The notes beneath the pieces are model-generated. The model worked only from the letters and a program-made list of their open reading frames with translations, had not been told where the DNA came from and did not search any database. DNA of 64,000 nt from Jejuia sp. UBA6058 (GTDB lineage: Bacteria > Bacteroidota > Bacteroidia > Flavobacteriales > Flavobacteriaceae): NCBI GenBank assembly GCA_002428965.1, contig DIYI01000012.1, positions 409,948-473,947 of the forward strand, given 5' to 3'. Positions 26,003-33,758 of the stretch are shown here, in pieces. Position numbers and translations under genes: made by a program. Within the stretch, counting starts at the first letter, position 1; the number at the start of each line of letters is the position of its first letter.

Positions 26003-26026
26003 TTATACACCTACTCTAACCTTTTA

Positions 26027-26563
26027 TTAATTTAATATAAATTCTCTTTTTAACTTGTTTAATTTGTTAGAGATACTTGCATCAAACTGTTTATCTCCAA
26101 CTCTTAAGATGAAACCACCAATGATGCTTTCATCTATAATACTCTCTAACTCTACTGTTTTACTAGTAAGCTCCTTAACCTTAGCAAGAACTTTCTTTTC
26201 TAATGCTTTAGTTAACGGAACAGCAGTAGTTACTTGCGCAACTTCTTTACCGTTGTATTCGTCAAATAATACACTATATTTTTCGGCAACAGCTCGTAGA
26301 ATATCTATTCTTTTATTTGAAATTAAAAGATCAAATAACCCACCTGTTAGTTTATTTAATTTTGGAAATATTGCCAATAATGCTGATTTCTTTACATCTG
26401 TTTTAATAACAGAATTACTCAATACATTAGCAAGCTCCGTATTTTCAGAAATAGTATTGGCAATAAGCTTCATGTCATCATTAACTTTATCGGCCTTCTT
26501 TTCAGAAAGTGCTAAGTTTAATAATGCTTTTGCATAGCGAATTGCTGCTCTTGTTCCTGCCAT
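26027..26563 (-). CDS. atpH: ATP synthase F1 delta subunit
   Basis: 178 residues. MAGTRAAIRYAKALLNLALSE is the conserved N-terminal helix, and the C-terminal IDESIIGGFILRVGDKQFDASISNKLNKL is the OSCP/delta signature that joins F1 to the b-subunit stalk. It begins seven bases after atpF. Length is ordinary. Confidence 0.95.
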   Translation of the reverse strand: MAGTRAAIRYAKALLNLALSEKKADKVNDDMKLIANTISENTELANVLSNSVIKTDVKKSALLAIFPKLNKLTGGLFDLLISNKRIDILRAVAEKYSVLFDEYNGKEVAQVTTAVPLTKALEKKVLAKVKELTSKTVELESIIDESIIGGFILRVGDKQFDASISNKLNKLKREFILN

Positions 26564-26570
26564 AATGCTA

Positions 26571-27071
26571 TTAGTTTAAGGTTGCATCACCTAATAAAGA
26601 CTCAACCAACTTCTCCTGCTTTCCTTTATTAGACAATTCGTCTTTTACTACCTTTTCTGCTATATCTATTGAAAGATTAGCTACTTGAGATTTTAAATCC
26701 GCAATAGCTGCTTTTCGTTCTGCTTCTATAGATGCTTGAGCTTGTGCTACCAATTTACTAGCCTCTTCTTGAGCCTCAGTTTTAGCGTCCTCAATCATTT
26801 TATTTTTGATATCGCGCGCTTCCTTCAACATTGCCTCTCGTTCTGCTCTAGCTTCTTTTAATAGCTTTTGGTTGTCTGCTTGAAGATTTTCCATCTCCGC
26901 CTTTGCGTTTTCAGCAGCCTTTAAAGCATTTTCAATACCACTTTCTCTTTTTTCAACTGCATCTAAAATAGGCTTCCAAGCAAACTTTCTCAAAAGAATT
27001 ACTAATCCTATAAATAAAACTAGTTGCCAAAAAAATAAACCTATTGAAAACTCATTTATTAATTTTTCCAT
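26571..27071 (-). CDS. atpF: ATP synthase F0 subunit b
   Basis: 166 residues: a single N-terminal transmembrane helix (about residues 11-28, FFWQLVLFIGLVILLRKF), then a long charged helix rich in Ala/Glu/Lys that dimerises as the peripheral stalk, ending VVKDELSNKGKQEKLVESLLGD. It is separated from atpE by 74 bases holding a strong hairpin. Confidence 0.95.
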   Translation of the reverse strand: MEKLINEFSIGLFFWQLVLFIGLVILLRKFAWKPILDAVEKRESGIENALKAAENAKAEMENLQADNQKLLKEARAEREAMLKEARDIKNKMIEDAKTEAQEEASKLVAQAQASIEAERKAAIADLKSQVANLSIDIAEKVVKDELSNKGKQEKLVESLLGDATLN

Positions 27072-27104
27072 AACTATCTATTTCCTTTTAAATAATTAAA
27101 TTTT

Positions 27105-27139
27105 AAAAACAGCTTTAACCAACCGTTAAAGCTGTTTTT
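27105..27139 (-). terminator. terminator-like hairpin between atpE and atpF
   Basis: AAAAACAGCTTTAAC (27105-27119) and GTTAAAGCTGTTTTT (27125-27139) are perfectly complementary with a five-base loop. Read on the minus strand the stem ends in a T-run. It lies six bases after the atpE stop inside the gene cluster, so it probably ends part of the transcripts or protects the atpE mRNA. Confidence 0.7.
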
Positions 27140-27145
27140 TGTGTT

Positions 27146-27337
27146 TTATGCTGCAAATAAAGCAGCAAATCCAATACCTTCAATAAGTGCTGCTGCAATA
27201 AGCATAGCAGTTTGGATTTTTCCAGAAGCTTCTGGTTGACGAGCGATAGCATCCATAGCTTGTCCACCAATTTTACCAATACCTAAACCAGCACCGATAA
27301 CAATTAATCCAGCTCCAACAATGTTTGGAATAGTCAT
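27146..27337 (-). CDS. atpE: ATP synthase F0 subunit c
   Basis: 63 residues forming the two-helix hairpin. Helix 1 is glycine-rich (GAGLIVIGAGLGIGKIGGQ); the polar loop is ARQPE; helix 2 carries the ion-binding Glu53 in ALIEGIGFAAL. The residue after the Glu is Gly rather than the Thr/Ser seen in sodium-binding rings, which favours proton coupling. Several copies make the rotor ring, so it is needed in excess over its neighbours. Confidence 0.97.
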   Translation of the reverse strand: MTIPNIVGAGLIVIGAGLGIGKIGGQAMDAIARQPEASGKIQTAMLIAAALIEGIGFAALFAA

Positions 27338-27369
27338 AATATATGTATTAAAAAATTAAACATTCAATG

Positions 27370-28449
27370 TTAATGATCATGATGTTCCTCCACAGCTGCT
27401 CCGAAATACAACGCCGATAACATTGTAAAAATGTAAGCCTGTAAGGCAGCGACTAAAAGTTCAAGCAATGATAAAGCAAATGCTAAACCGAAAGACAATG
27501 AACTACCAATCCAGTTTTTAAATATGAACATCAATCCTATAATACTCATTAATACAATATGTCCAGCAGTGATATTTGCATATAGACGAATCATTAATGA
27601 GAATGGCTTTATAATTGTTCCTAACAATTCTATTGGTGCTAAAATAATTTTCATAGGCCATGGCACACCAGGCATCCAAAAAATATGTCCCCAATAGTTC
27701 TTATTAGCTGTAAATGTTGTTAAAAAATATGTTATTAAGGCCAATGCAAGCGTTACAGCTATATTGTTTGTAACGTTTACACCCAGTGGTGTTAACCCTA
27801 ATAAATTAATAATCCAAATAAAGAAGAATACAGTTAACAGATATGGCATATATCTTTTGTATTTCTTTAAACCAATATTAGGAATCGCAATATCATCTCT
27901 AATATAAAGTATTATAGGCTCTAAAAACCTGCCAATACCTTTTGGTAAAGCACCTTTCTTATATTTCTTAGCCATTCGGCTAAACATAAAGAACATTAGT
28001 AAAGCAACCAAAAATATAGTGAATACGTTTTTAGTGATAGAAAAATCTAAAGGCTTAATATTTGTTGGGTGATGATGATCATCTAATGTAATTTCTCCAG
28101 AAGCATCTGTTTTGTAAATCTTTCCATGAAAAGACTTGTAATAATTACCATTAACCTCTGCAACCGACTCTCCATGATGCAGTTTAGAAGATGAAAACAC
28201 CTTTAAACCATCATCCCACAAGATAACAGGCAACGGAAAACCAACATATTTATGTTCCCCAGTATCTGTAGTATATGATGTAAGGCTAAAATCGTGAGAA
28301 TCTAATAGGTGATGATCTATATAATCCTTGATTTCTTGTTTGATATCACCGCTTTCTGAATGCCCCTCTTTGGACTCCTTTGCAAAGGAAAACGACGTTA
28401 CGAAAATTAATAACAAACAGGCTGTTTTCAAAGAGTGTAATTTTTGCAT
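27370..28449 (-). CDS. atpB: ATP synthase F0 subunit a, with extended N-terminus
   Basis: 359 residues, much longer than the roughly 270 of E. coli. The first 23 residues look like a signal peptide (ACLLLIFVTSFSFAKE), followed by a periplasmic-looking, His-rich segment of about 110 residues (HHLLDSHD, DDHHHPTN). The core membrane domain carries the essential Arg288 in MIRLYANITAGH. The protein ends in AAVEEHHDH. The extension is known from Bacteroidota a-subunits. It opens the ATP synthase genes and is preceded by a consensus promoter. Confidence 0.95.
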   Translation of the reverse strand: MQKLHSLKTACLLLIFVTSFSFAKESKEGHSESGDIKQEIKDYIDHHLLDSHDFSLTSYTTDTGEHKYVGFPLPVILWDDGLKVFSSSKLHHGESVAEVNGNYYKSFHGKIYKTDASGEITLDDHHHPTNIKPLDFSITKNVFTIFLVALLMFFMFSRMAKKYKKGALPKGIGRFLEPIILYIRDDIAIPNIGLKKYKRYMPYLLTVFFFIWIINLLGLTPLGVNVTNNIAVTLALALITYFLTTFTANKNYWGHIFWMPGVPWPMKIILAPIELLGTIIKPFSLMIRLYANITAGHIVLMSIIGLMFIFKNWIGSSLSFGLAFALSLLELLVAALQAYIFTMLSALYFGAAVEEHHDH

Positions 28450-28481
28450 AAACTAAATGTATAGCGTCTTAAAAATCGGTG

Positions 28482-28510
28482 CAAAGGTATACTTTTATAT
28501 GTAAAGGCAA
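28482..28510 (-). promoter_or_regulatory. consensus promoter for atpB-E-F-H-A-G
   Basis: On the minus strand TTG (28508-28510) is followed after 18 bases by TACCTTTG (28482-28489). The leader to the atpB ATG is about 28 bases. It gives the structural genes a promoter separate from sprE-bactofilin-atpZ upstream. Confidence 0.65.
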
Positions 28511-28547
28511 AACAAAAATTAATATTATTTAAAGGCTTATTAATAAA

Positions 28548-28943
28548 CTATTTATTAGGGTTTAAGCCATTTAAAAATCTGGATAAAATAATACACTCTG
28601 TAATAAGACAAATGGCATAGGGAATAAAGAAAATGACAAACTCAACCTTTGTGATATTACCATCTGCATTGTAGTAGGGATAAAACAACAAAAAAAAGAT
28701 TGCAAATTTAAATAAACTGGACGCCATAAAAACAAAACCTAGTTGATGACTTAGTTTGTTTTCTAATAAAAATATCAAACTAATCACCCCGAAAGCCATT
28801 AAAGAATTTATGAGATAAGAATATCCTAATTCGTTAAATGAAGTTTTTAAGTTAAAAAAACTGGCAACTCCCCAATGCAAAAGAAATGTTACGGAAGCAA
28901 CTACTACAATTAAAGAGCAATTCCTTATTATTTTTTTTAACAT
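28548..28943 (-). CDS. four-helix membrane protein of the ATP synthase locus (DUF6168-like)
   Basis: 131 residues with four transmembrane helices (about 10-30, 44-61, 68-90 and 100-124). It holds the position that AtpI occupies in other bacteria, between atpZ and atpB, and overlaps the atpZ stop by one base (TAATG). A role in c-ring assembly or ion supply is inferred from place only; the DUF6168 label is a tentative match. Confidence 0.75.
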   Translation of the reverse strand: MLKKIIRNCSLIVVVASVTFLLHWGVASFFNLKTSFNELGYSYLINSLMAFGVISLIFLLENKLSHQLGFVFMASSLFKFAIFFLLFYPYYNADGNITKVEFVIFFIPYAICLITECIILSRFLNGLNPNK

Positions 28944-29176
28944 TAAGGATTTAGTTTCTTAATTTGTTTTAAGACGGCATATAAAGAAATAGCTACTCCA
29001 GCCAAAGTACAAATTATTAGGAACGTTTTTCCTGAATTATCATATTTAGAGTCTATCCATTTACCAAGTAATACAAAAAGATAAATGGTTAGCCCCATTT
29101 GAATTGCAGTTCCAGATAACGCCGCTATTTGTTTAAGCTGTTTTCTCGGATCCCGTTGTTTTTCTTGCTGGCTCAC
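28943..29176 (-). CDS. AtpZ/AtpI family protein
   Basis: 77 residues with two transmembrane helices (about 18-37 and 48-66), preceded by a basic N-terminus (QQEKQRDPRKQLKQ). GLTIYLFVLLGKWIDSKYDN fits the AtpZ/AtpI family, which assists ATP synthase assembly or magnesium uptake in other bacteria. The only sensible start is a GTG at 29174-29176, which lies 44 bases inside the bactofilin gene. Confidence 0.82.
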   Translation of the reverse strand: MSQQEKQRDPRKQLKQIAALSGTAIQMGLTIYLFVLLGKWIDSKYDNSGKTFLIICTLAGVAISLYAVLKQIKKLNP

Positions 29177-29555
29177 CGTTATTCATTGGTTTTACTGTAC
29201 CCTTCATGGCGCAAGTAACATTAAAAGTAGCTCCTGGCTCTACGGCTAACTTACCAACCACAACTTCACCTTCTATAAAGGCAGTAGACTTTAAGGTAAG
29301 TGTGCCTCCTAAAGATAGTTTGCCTGAAAATTTGCCTTCAAAGTAAGCATCTGTTCCTTGTAAAGTCCCTTTTATATAGCCTTCTTTTCCAACAAATATT
29401 TTTCCTGTAGTTTTTACATTACCTTCAACAGTGCCATCTATTCTAAAATCGCCTTCACTATTAAGATCTCCAACTATTTTAGTACCATATGCTATACTAT
29501 TAGTATGTGTTGTACTGTCTGTTCCTGTTTTTTCTTTTTTGTTTTCTGAAAACAT
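29133..29555 (-). CDS. bactofilin (polymer-forming cytoskeletal protein)
   Basis: 140 residues. The core (about 25-115) is a right-handed beta-helix with the bactofilin pattern TKIVGDLNSEGDFRIDGTVEGNV, then GKIFVGKEGYIKG and LTLKSTAFIEGEVVVGKLAVEPGA. Such proteins polymerise without nucleotides and organise cell shape or polar machinery. Its C-terminal tail is short and basic (GSEKTA) and overlaps atpZ by 44 bases. It lies ten bases after sprE, so it belongs to the same transcript. Confidence 0.92.
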   Translation of the reverse strand: MFSENKKEKTGTDSTTHTNSIAYGTKIVGDLNSEGDFRIDGTVEGNVKTTGKIFVGKEGYIKGTLQGTDAYFEGKFSGKLSLGGTLTLKSTAFIEGEVVVGKLAVEPGATFNVTCAMKGTVKPMNNGEPARKTTGSEKTA

Positions 29556-29565
29556 AACTCTTGAT

Positions 29566-32127
29566 TTATTGATTATTCAAGTTTAAGTAGGTGTCCAAAT
29601 TCTTATGAATTTGAAGTATTTGATAATTTGCAGACGACACTGCAAAGTAGGGGTCTTTAATTTTCTTTACATCTTTATCTAAAAGAATTTGATCAAAAGT
29701 TTTAGCAACTTGTAAAGTTCTCAAACCATGAACAATTACAAAGGTAGTGTTTGTATCGTAAACATCAACCGAACTCTTTAATTTATAGTACTTTACATTC
29801 TCTAAAACCTCATCCAAGGTCTTTTTAAAAGTGTTTATTTTTTCAGTATTATCTCTATCGAATTTAAAAACAACTTTACATCTACCAGATACACTATCAT
29901 TTACAAATTCTTTGCTTTCTATTTTAGGCAACATTTCATTCACCATACGTTGTGCTTGCTGCCCTTCTTCAGTATTGGCATAGGTAACCGCAATATAGTT
30001 TATGGCTTTTTTATAGTCTTCAAAACCATGTAGTCGTGCTGTAGCTGTAGCTTTTAACAACTCAAATTTCGGAACTATCGGCTCTCCATCAAAAGTTTTT
30101 ATGTACTCTTCACTTTTTGTAATAACAGTTTCATAATCTTGATTCAAGTGGACATCATATAGTTTTTCATATAAAACCAACGGACTATTTTCATCCTTTA
30201 AAGCTGCTGCATCAGGATCGGTTAATATGGCTGCATATCGGCTTTCAGGATAGTTTCCAACTATATCATCTTTAGCAATAGAAGCCTCATCTGTTTGCCC
30301 TAAAAGCTCATAAATTTTAAACAAATTATATTTTGAAGGTAGAATTAAACGCTCCTCAGGATCACTTTGCAATAAATTTTGAAGCTTATCCTTTGCTAAT
30401 TCATATTCTTTAAATTTCTCTTTGTAAATCAACCCTAGCTGATAATAGGCATAATTACGTTCTTTTGAAATACTATCAATTACGGCCTCATCCGAAGGAA
30501 TTTTCGAAATATAAAATTCAGGATCAAATTTGTCTCCTTCAGTTGCGGTAGCAGCAATGTCTGTCGCTGAATTGCTAGAACCTCCGCTTGCCGAAAATGC
30601 TTTGTTCGCCCAACGCCAATTATCTTCTAATGGTCTGTCTCCCCAAACTTTTAAAAATTCGTTTTTACCATAAGCCACAGTAGTGGAATTATAAAAATAA
30701 AAACCAGTTGTTGCTTGCCCAGGAATTCCTAAACTAGCATTATTGCGTTGCCCTATTTGGTTGTTAACGGTAGCTAATCCGTTATTACGCTTAAGCGCTT
30801 CTTGTTTTTTTTCAGCCTCTTCAGCTTTCTCCTTTAAATCAGCAACAAAATCTTCAAAGTATTGCAACTTTTCAGCCTCTGAAAGATTAACAAGTCTTAA
30901 AAGACTATCATCAACTTTGGCTACCGACTCGTAATAAATAACATCTTCTAAATTATCACGCTTTCGTTTAATAGTACGATACGGTTTAGAGTTTTCTTTA
31001 AGATTAGACATGGTACTATCATAATAAGCCCCTGCATCTGCGTACATTCGCTTATCAAAGGTCATATCGCCAATAATCTCATAGTTTTTAGCTTTCAACT
31101 TCTGGTCGTTAGTATTTGTTCTCAACGATTTATTGAAATAGCGCGACGCCAATTCGGTAGCATCACCTTTTAAATGATGCAATCCAATTACATGATAAAT
31201 TTTATCTAAAAACGGACGATTTTCGCGATTAGTCTCTAAATCCTCCATAAGCTCTGTTAAAGCTAATCTATCACCCTTATCATAATCAAAATTCTTAATC
31301 TTCTCAAGATGTGCACTAATCATATAAATGCGCGGTGTTTTTCTATTAAGTTCTATTACCTTATCAAACACCATATTTGCACTGTCTTTATAACCTAAGG
31401 TGTTGTACAACTGCCCCTGTATAAATCGGTAGCGACCTCTCTCATCATTGTTTTTGGTATGGCTTGCCGCAATCTCTAATTGTGTAATGGCACTATCAGC
31501 ATGCTTTAAATTTAAATACGCTTGCGCCAACATAGAGGTAGCATCAGCCAAATCTTGCCCTTCAAGGTCTTCTTGACGCAATAATCGTTTTAAATTTTTA
31601 AGTGCTAATTCATCGTTTTCAAGACGAATATTTGTTTTTTCTCGCCAAACTTTAGCTTGATTAATCTTGTCGCTAGCAGGATATTTATACAAAATGTAAT
31701 TAAACGCCTCTAAAGCAGGCACAAAACGCTGATCAAAATATCTAGATTTCCCTAAAAGTAAATACGCCTCATCCATTTGCGGATTGTACTCCTTACTTTC
31801 AATATTTATACTGTGCTTTTGTATAGCTTTTACAGCCTTTTCTTCAGCTCTTGTAAAATTTTCATTTCTATTTTGTCCTGGCAGAATAGCATCCTCATCA
31901 ATTTGCATACGCTCAATAGGTAAAACCTCCCAATAATCGTCATAATAACTATCCGCTAAAGATGTTTTTCCCTGTTCTAAAGCTAAATATCCATTGTAAA
32001 GGGCATTGTATTCCGCGGTTACGGCGTGGTAATTTCTACTTAAAAATGTGCTTTTTTTACGCGAACAACTGGTAATCACCAAAATAGCAATTACTAATAT
32101 TAATGTTGTTTTAAAATGTATTTTCAA
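29566..32127 (-). CDS. sprE: SprE/PorW-like TPR lipoprotein of gliding motility and type IX secretion
   Basis: 853 residues. The N-terminus is a lipoprotein signal (ILVIAILVITSCSRKK), then the family-specific start FLSRNYHAVTAEYNALYNGY. About ten TPR-like helical repeats follow across residues 80-400 and 560-780, with a non-repeat part (about 470-540, GIPGQATTGFYFYN) in between. In Flavobacterium SprE and in Porphyromonas PorW are needed for T9SS function, linking inner- and outer-membrane parts. The assignment rests on the N-terminal pattern, length and TPR layout. It is the first gene before bactofilin and atpZ. Confidence 0.88.
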   Translation of the reverse strand: MKIHFKTTLILVIAILVITSCSRKKSTFLSRNYHAVTAEYNALYNGYLALEQGKTSLADSYYDDYWEVLPIERMQIDEDAILPGQNRNENFTRAEEKAVKAIQKHSINIESKEYNPQMDEAYLLLGKSRYFDQRFVPALEAFNYILYKYPASDKINQAKVWREKTNIRLENDELALKNLKRLLRQEDLEGQDLADATSMLAQAYLNLKHADSAITQLEIAASHTKNNDERGRYRFIQGQLYNTLGYKDSANMVFDKVIELNRKTPRIYMISAHLEKIKNFDYDKGDRLALTELMEDLETNRENRPFLDKIYHVIGLHHLKGDATELASRYFNKSLRTNTNDQKLKAKNYEIIGDMTFDKRMYADAGAYYDSTMSNLKENSKPYRTIKRKRDNLEDVIYYESVAKVDDSLLRLVNLSEAEKLQYFEDFVADLKEKAEEAEKKQEALKRNNGLATVNNQIGQRNNASLGIPGQATTGFYFYNSTTVAYGKNEFLKVWGDRPLEDNWRWANKAFSASGGSSNSATDIAATATEGDKFDPEFYISKIPSDEAVIDSISKERNYAYYQLGLIYKEKFKEYELAKDKLQNLLQSDPEERLILPSKYNLFKIYELLGQTDEASIAKDDIVGNYPESRYAAILTDPDAAALKDENSPLVLYEKLYDVHLNQDYETVITKSEEYIKTFDGEPIVPKFELLKATATARLHGFEDYKKAINYIAVTYANTEEGQQAQRMVNEMLPKIESKEFVNDSVSGRCKVVFKFDRDNTEKINTFKKTLDEVLENVKYYKLKSSVDVYDTNTTFVIVHGLRTLQVAKTFDQILLDKDVKKIKDPYFAVSSANYQILQIHKNLDTYLNLNNQ

Positions 32128-32456
32128 TCCGCTTTTATTTGCTTCTAATAACTACAAACTCATACATATAGTATGTAAGTGGGTAAAAATAAGCATCTTT
32201 TTCGATTAACCTATAATATCCCTATAATTTTGAAAGTGTTTTGGGCGCTACCCTATCAGGTCGGGCTTTTCGCTAAAAGTTTTGGTTCGATGCGTACCTC
32301 ACCAAAAGCTAACGCTGCAATCCCTAGCGCACTTGCCAGCCAACTATAATTCTAAAACTACTACTACTAGGTCTTCTGCATAAAACAACTATATTTACTA
32401 ATTCAAACCCTTAACAGATAAACATATAACTACTTCATAATTGAAGCCCTAATTTC
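32128..32456. other. 329-base gene-free interval between divergent sprE and M48 genes
   Basis: It contains repeat copy C (32243-32330). The rest is AT-rich and should hold promoters for both flanking genes, but no good TTG/TAnnTTTG pair is seen. Confidence 0.55.
32243..32330 (+). repeat. dispersed intergenic repeat, copy C
   Basis: Ends GGGCGCTACCC, GGTCGGGCTTTTCGCTA and CTGCAATCCCTAGCGC. The centre again has the inverted pair AGTTTTGG/CCAAAAGCT. It is nearly the same as copy B. Confidence 0.8.
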
Positions 32457-33758
32457 ATGAAAGTATTTCTAGTTTCTTTTTTAATAGTAATAGCTAGTAT
32501 TGCTAATTCGCAAAATTATGTTGCATTAGATACTACAAGTTGGGAAAAAACCGAAGCTTTAAAAAGTAAATACGAAGCCGAATTTAAAAGATTTAATAAA
32601 GATATTTCTCAAGAATATTCAGGAAAACTTAAAAAAGAAATACTTCGTCTTCTTGAAGGCAGTCAAGATGAAATTTTAAAATTGTTTACTGATGGCGATC
32701 TTCTTTTTGATAATGATTTTAATACATTTCTAAATACATCATTAGACACTATTGTTGCGCAAAACCCAGAACTAAAAAAAGATTACACCTTATTATTATC
32801 TAAATCGCCATCGCCAAATGCCTATAGCATTGGTTATAATGTTGTGATGGTTAATATGGGTTTATTCAAATATTTAGACAACAGTTACCAATTACGTTCG
32901 GTAATAATGCATGAACTGGCTCATGATATACAAAAGCATTCTTTGAATAATATTATTGCAAAAGCAAAAAGAAACTTGTCAGATGATTCAAAAAAAACGC
33001 TTCAAGATATTAAAGATGCGCGTTATAACAAAGGCGGACTAGCTTTTAAAAGAATGAAGAAATTACTAATAAGTCAGAGCAAAAAAAATCAAGAAGAAGA
33101 ACTAGAGGCTGATTCTATAGGTTATATTTTATACAATAACACAAAATGGCCTAAACAGGCTTTTGCAAACGCTTTTCTTAGATTAAAACAACTAGAAAAT
33201 TCTCCCAATTACGTTTTAGACTCGACTATATACCGGCGTCTATTTGATTTAAAAGAACAACCGTTTAATGCCAAATGGCTAAAAAAAGAAGATTTTAGCG
33301 CTTACAATTACAATCATTACAAAGAAAAAATTTCAGAAGACTCTATTGCTTCACATCCAGAATTAGACATAAGGATTGCCAAAATAAAGTCTTACATGCC
33401 AAAAAATCAAGACTCAACTGTCGTAAAACCTAGTGATGGCTTTTTAAAACTGCAGTACAATGCCGTATTTCAGCAAGTAGCCAACCTATTTGATTTGAAA
33501 GAATATGGTGCTAGTTTGTACTCTTGTATGACGCTATTGCATAATCATCCAAAAGACCATTATTTATTAAAGTATGTTGGACTCAATTTTATGGAAATTT
33601 ACAAAGCACAAAAGTCCTATACCCTTAATAGACACGTGGAAAAGTTAAACCCCACAGAACAAGGTGATAGTTATAACTTATTTCTAAATTTTATTTGGAA
33701 TTTGCGACTTTCAGAAATGAAAAAAATAGCAGATTATTATACAGAGTCTTATCCCTAA
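32457..33758 (+). CDS. M48 family metalloprotease, secreted
   Basis: 433 residues. A signal peptide (MKVFLVSFLIVIASIANSQ) leads to a mature protein with the zinc motif HELAH at residues 152-156 and a later EELEADSIGY (near residue 217), the third ligand region of M48 peptidases. The domain covers roughly 100-260; the C-terminal part (about 320-433) is helical and TPR-like. It should be periplasmic like BepA/YcaL-type quality-control proteases. No membrane helix besides the signal is seen. Confidence 0.85.
   Translation: MKVFLVSFLIVIASIANSQNYVALDTTSWEKTEALKSKYEAEFKRFNKDISQEYSGKLKKEILRLLEGSQDEILKLFTDGDLLFDNDFNTFLNTSLDTIVAQNPELKKDYTLLLSKSPSPNAYSIGYNVVMVNMGLFKYLDNSYQLRSVIMHELAHDIQKHSLNNIIAKAKRNLSDDSKKTLQDIKDARYNKGGLAFKRMKKLLISQSKKNQEEELEADSIGYILYNNTKWPKQAFANAFLRLKQLENSPNYVLDSTIYRRLFDLKEQPFNAKWLKKEDFSAYNYNHYKEKISEDSIASHPELDIRIAKIKSYMPKNQDSTVVKPSDGFLKLQYNAVFQQVANLFDLKEYGASLYSCMTLLHNHPKDHYLLKYVGLNFMEIYKAQKSYTLNRHVEKLNPTEQGDSYNLFLNFIWNLRLSEMKKIADYYTESYP

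Noticed and set aside
23340..32127. atpD (beta) and atpC (epsilon) within the ATP synthase cluster
   Set aside because: Searched on both strands by protein features; no beta Walker motifs or epsilon fold are present in this interval or elsewhere in the window.
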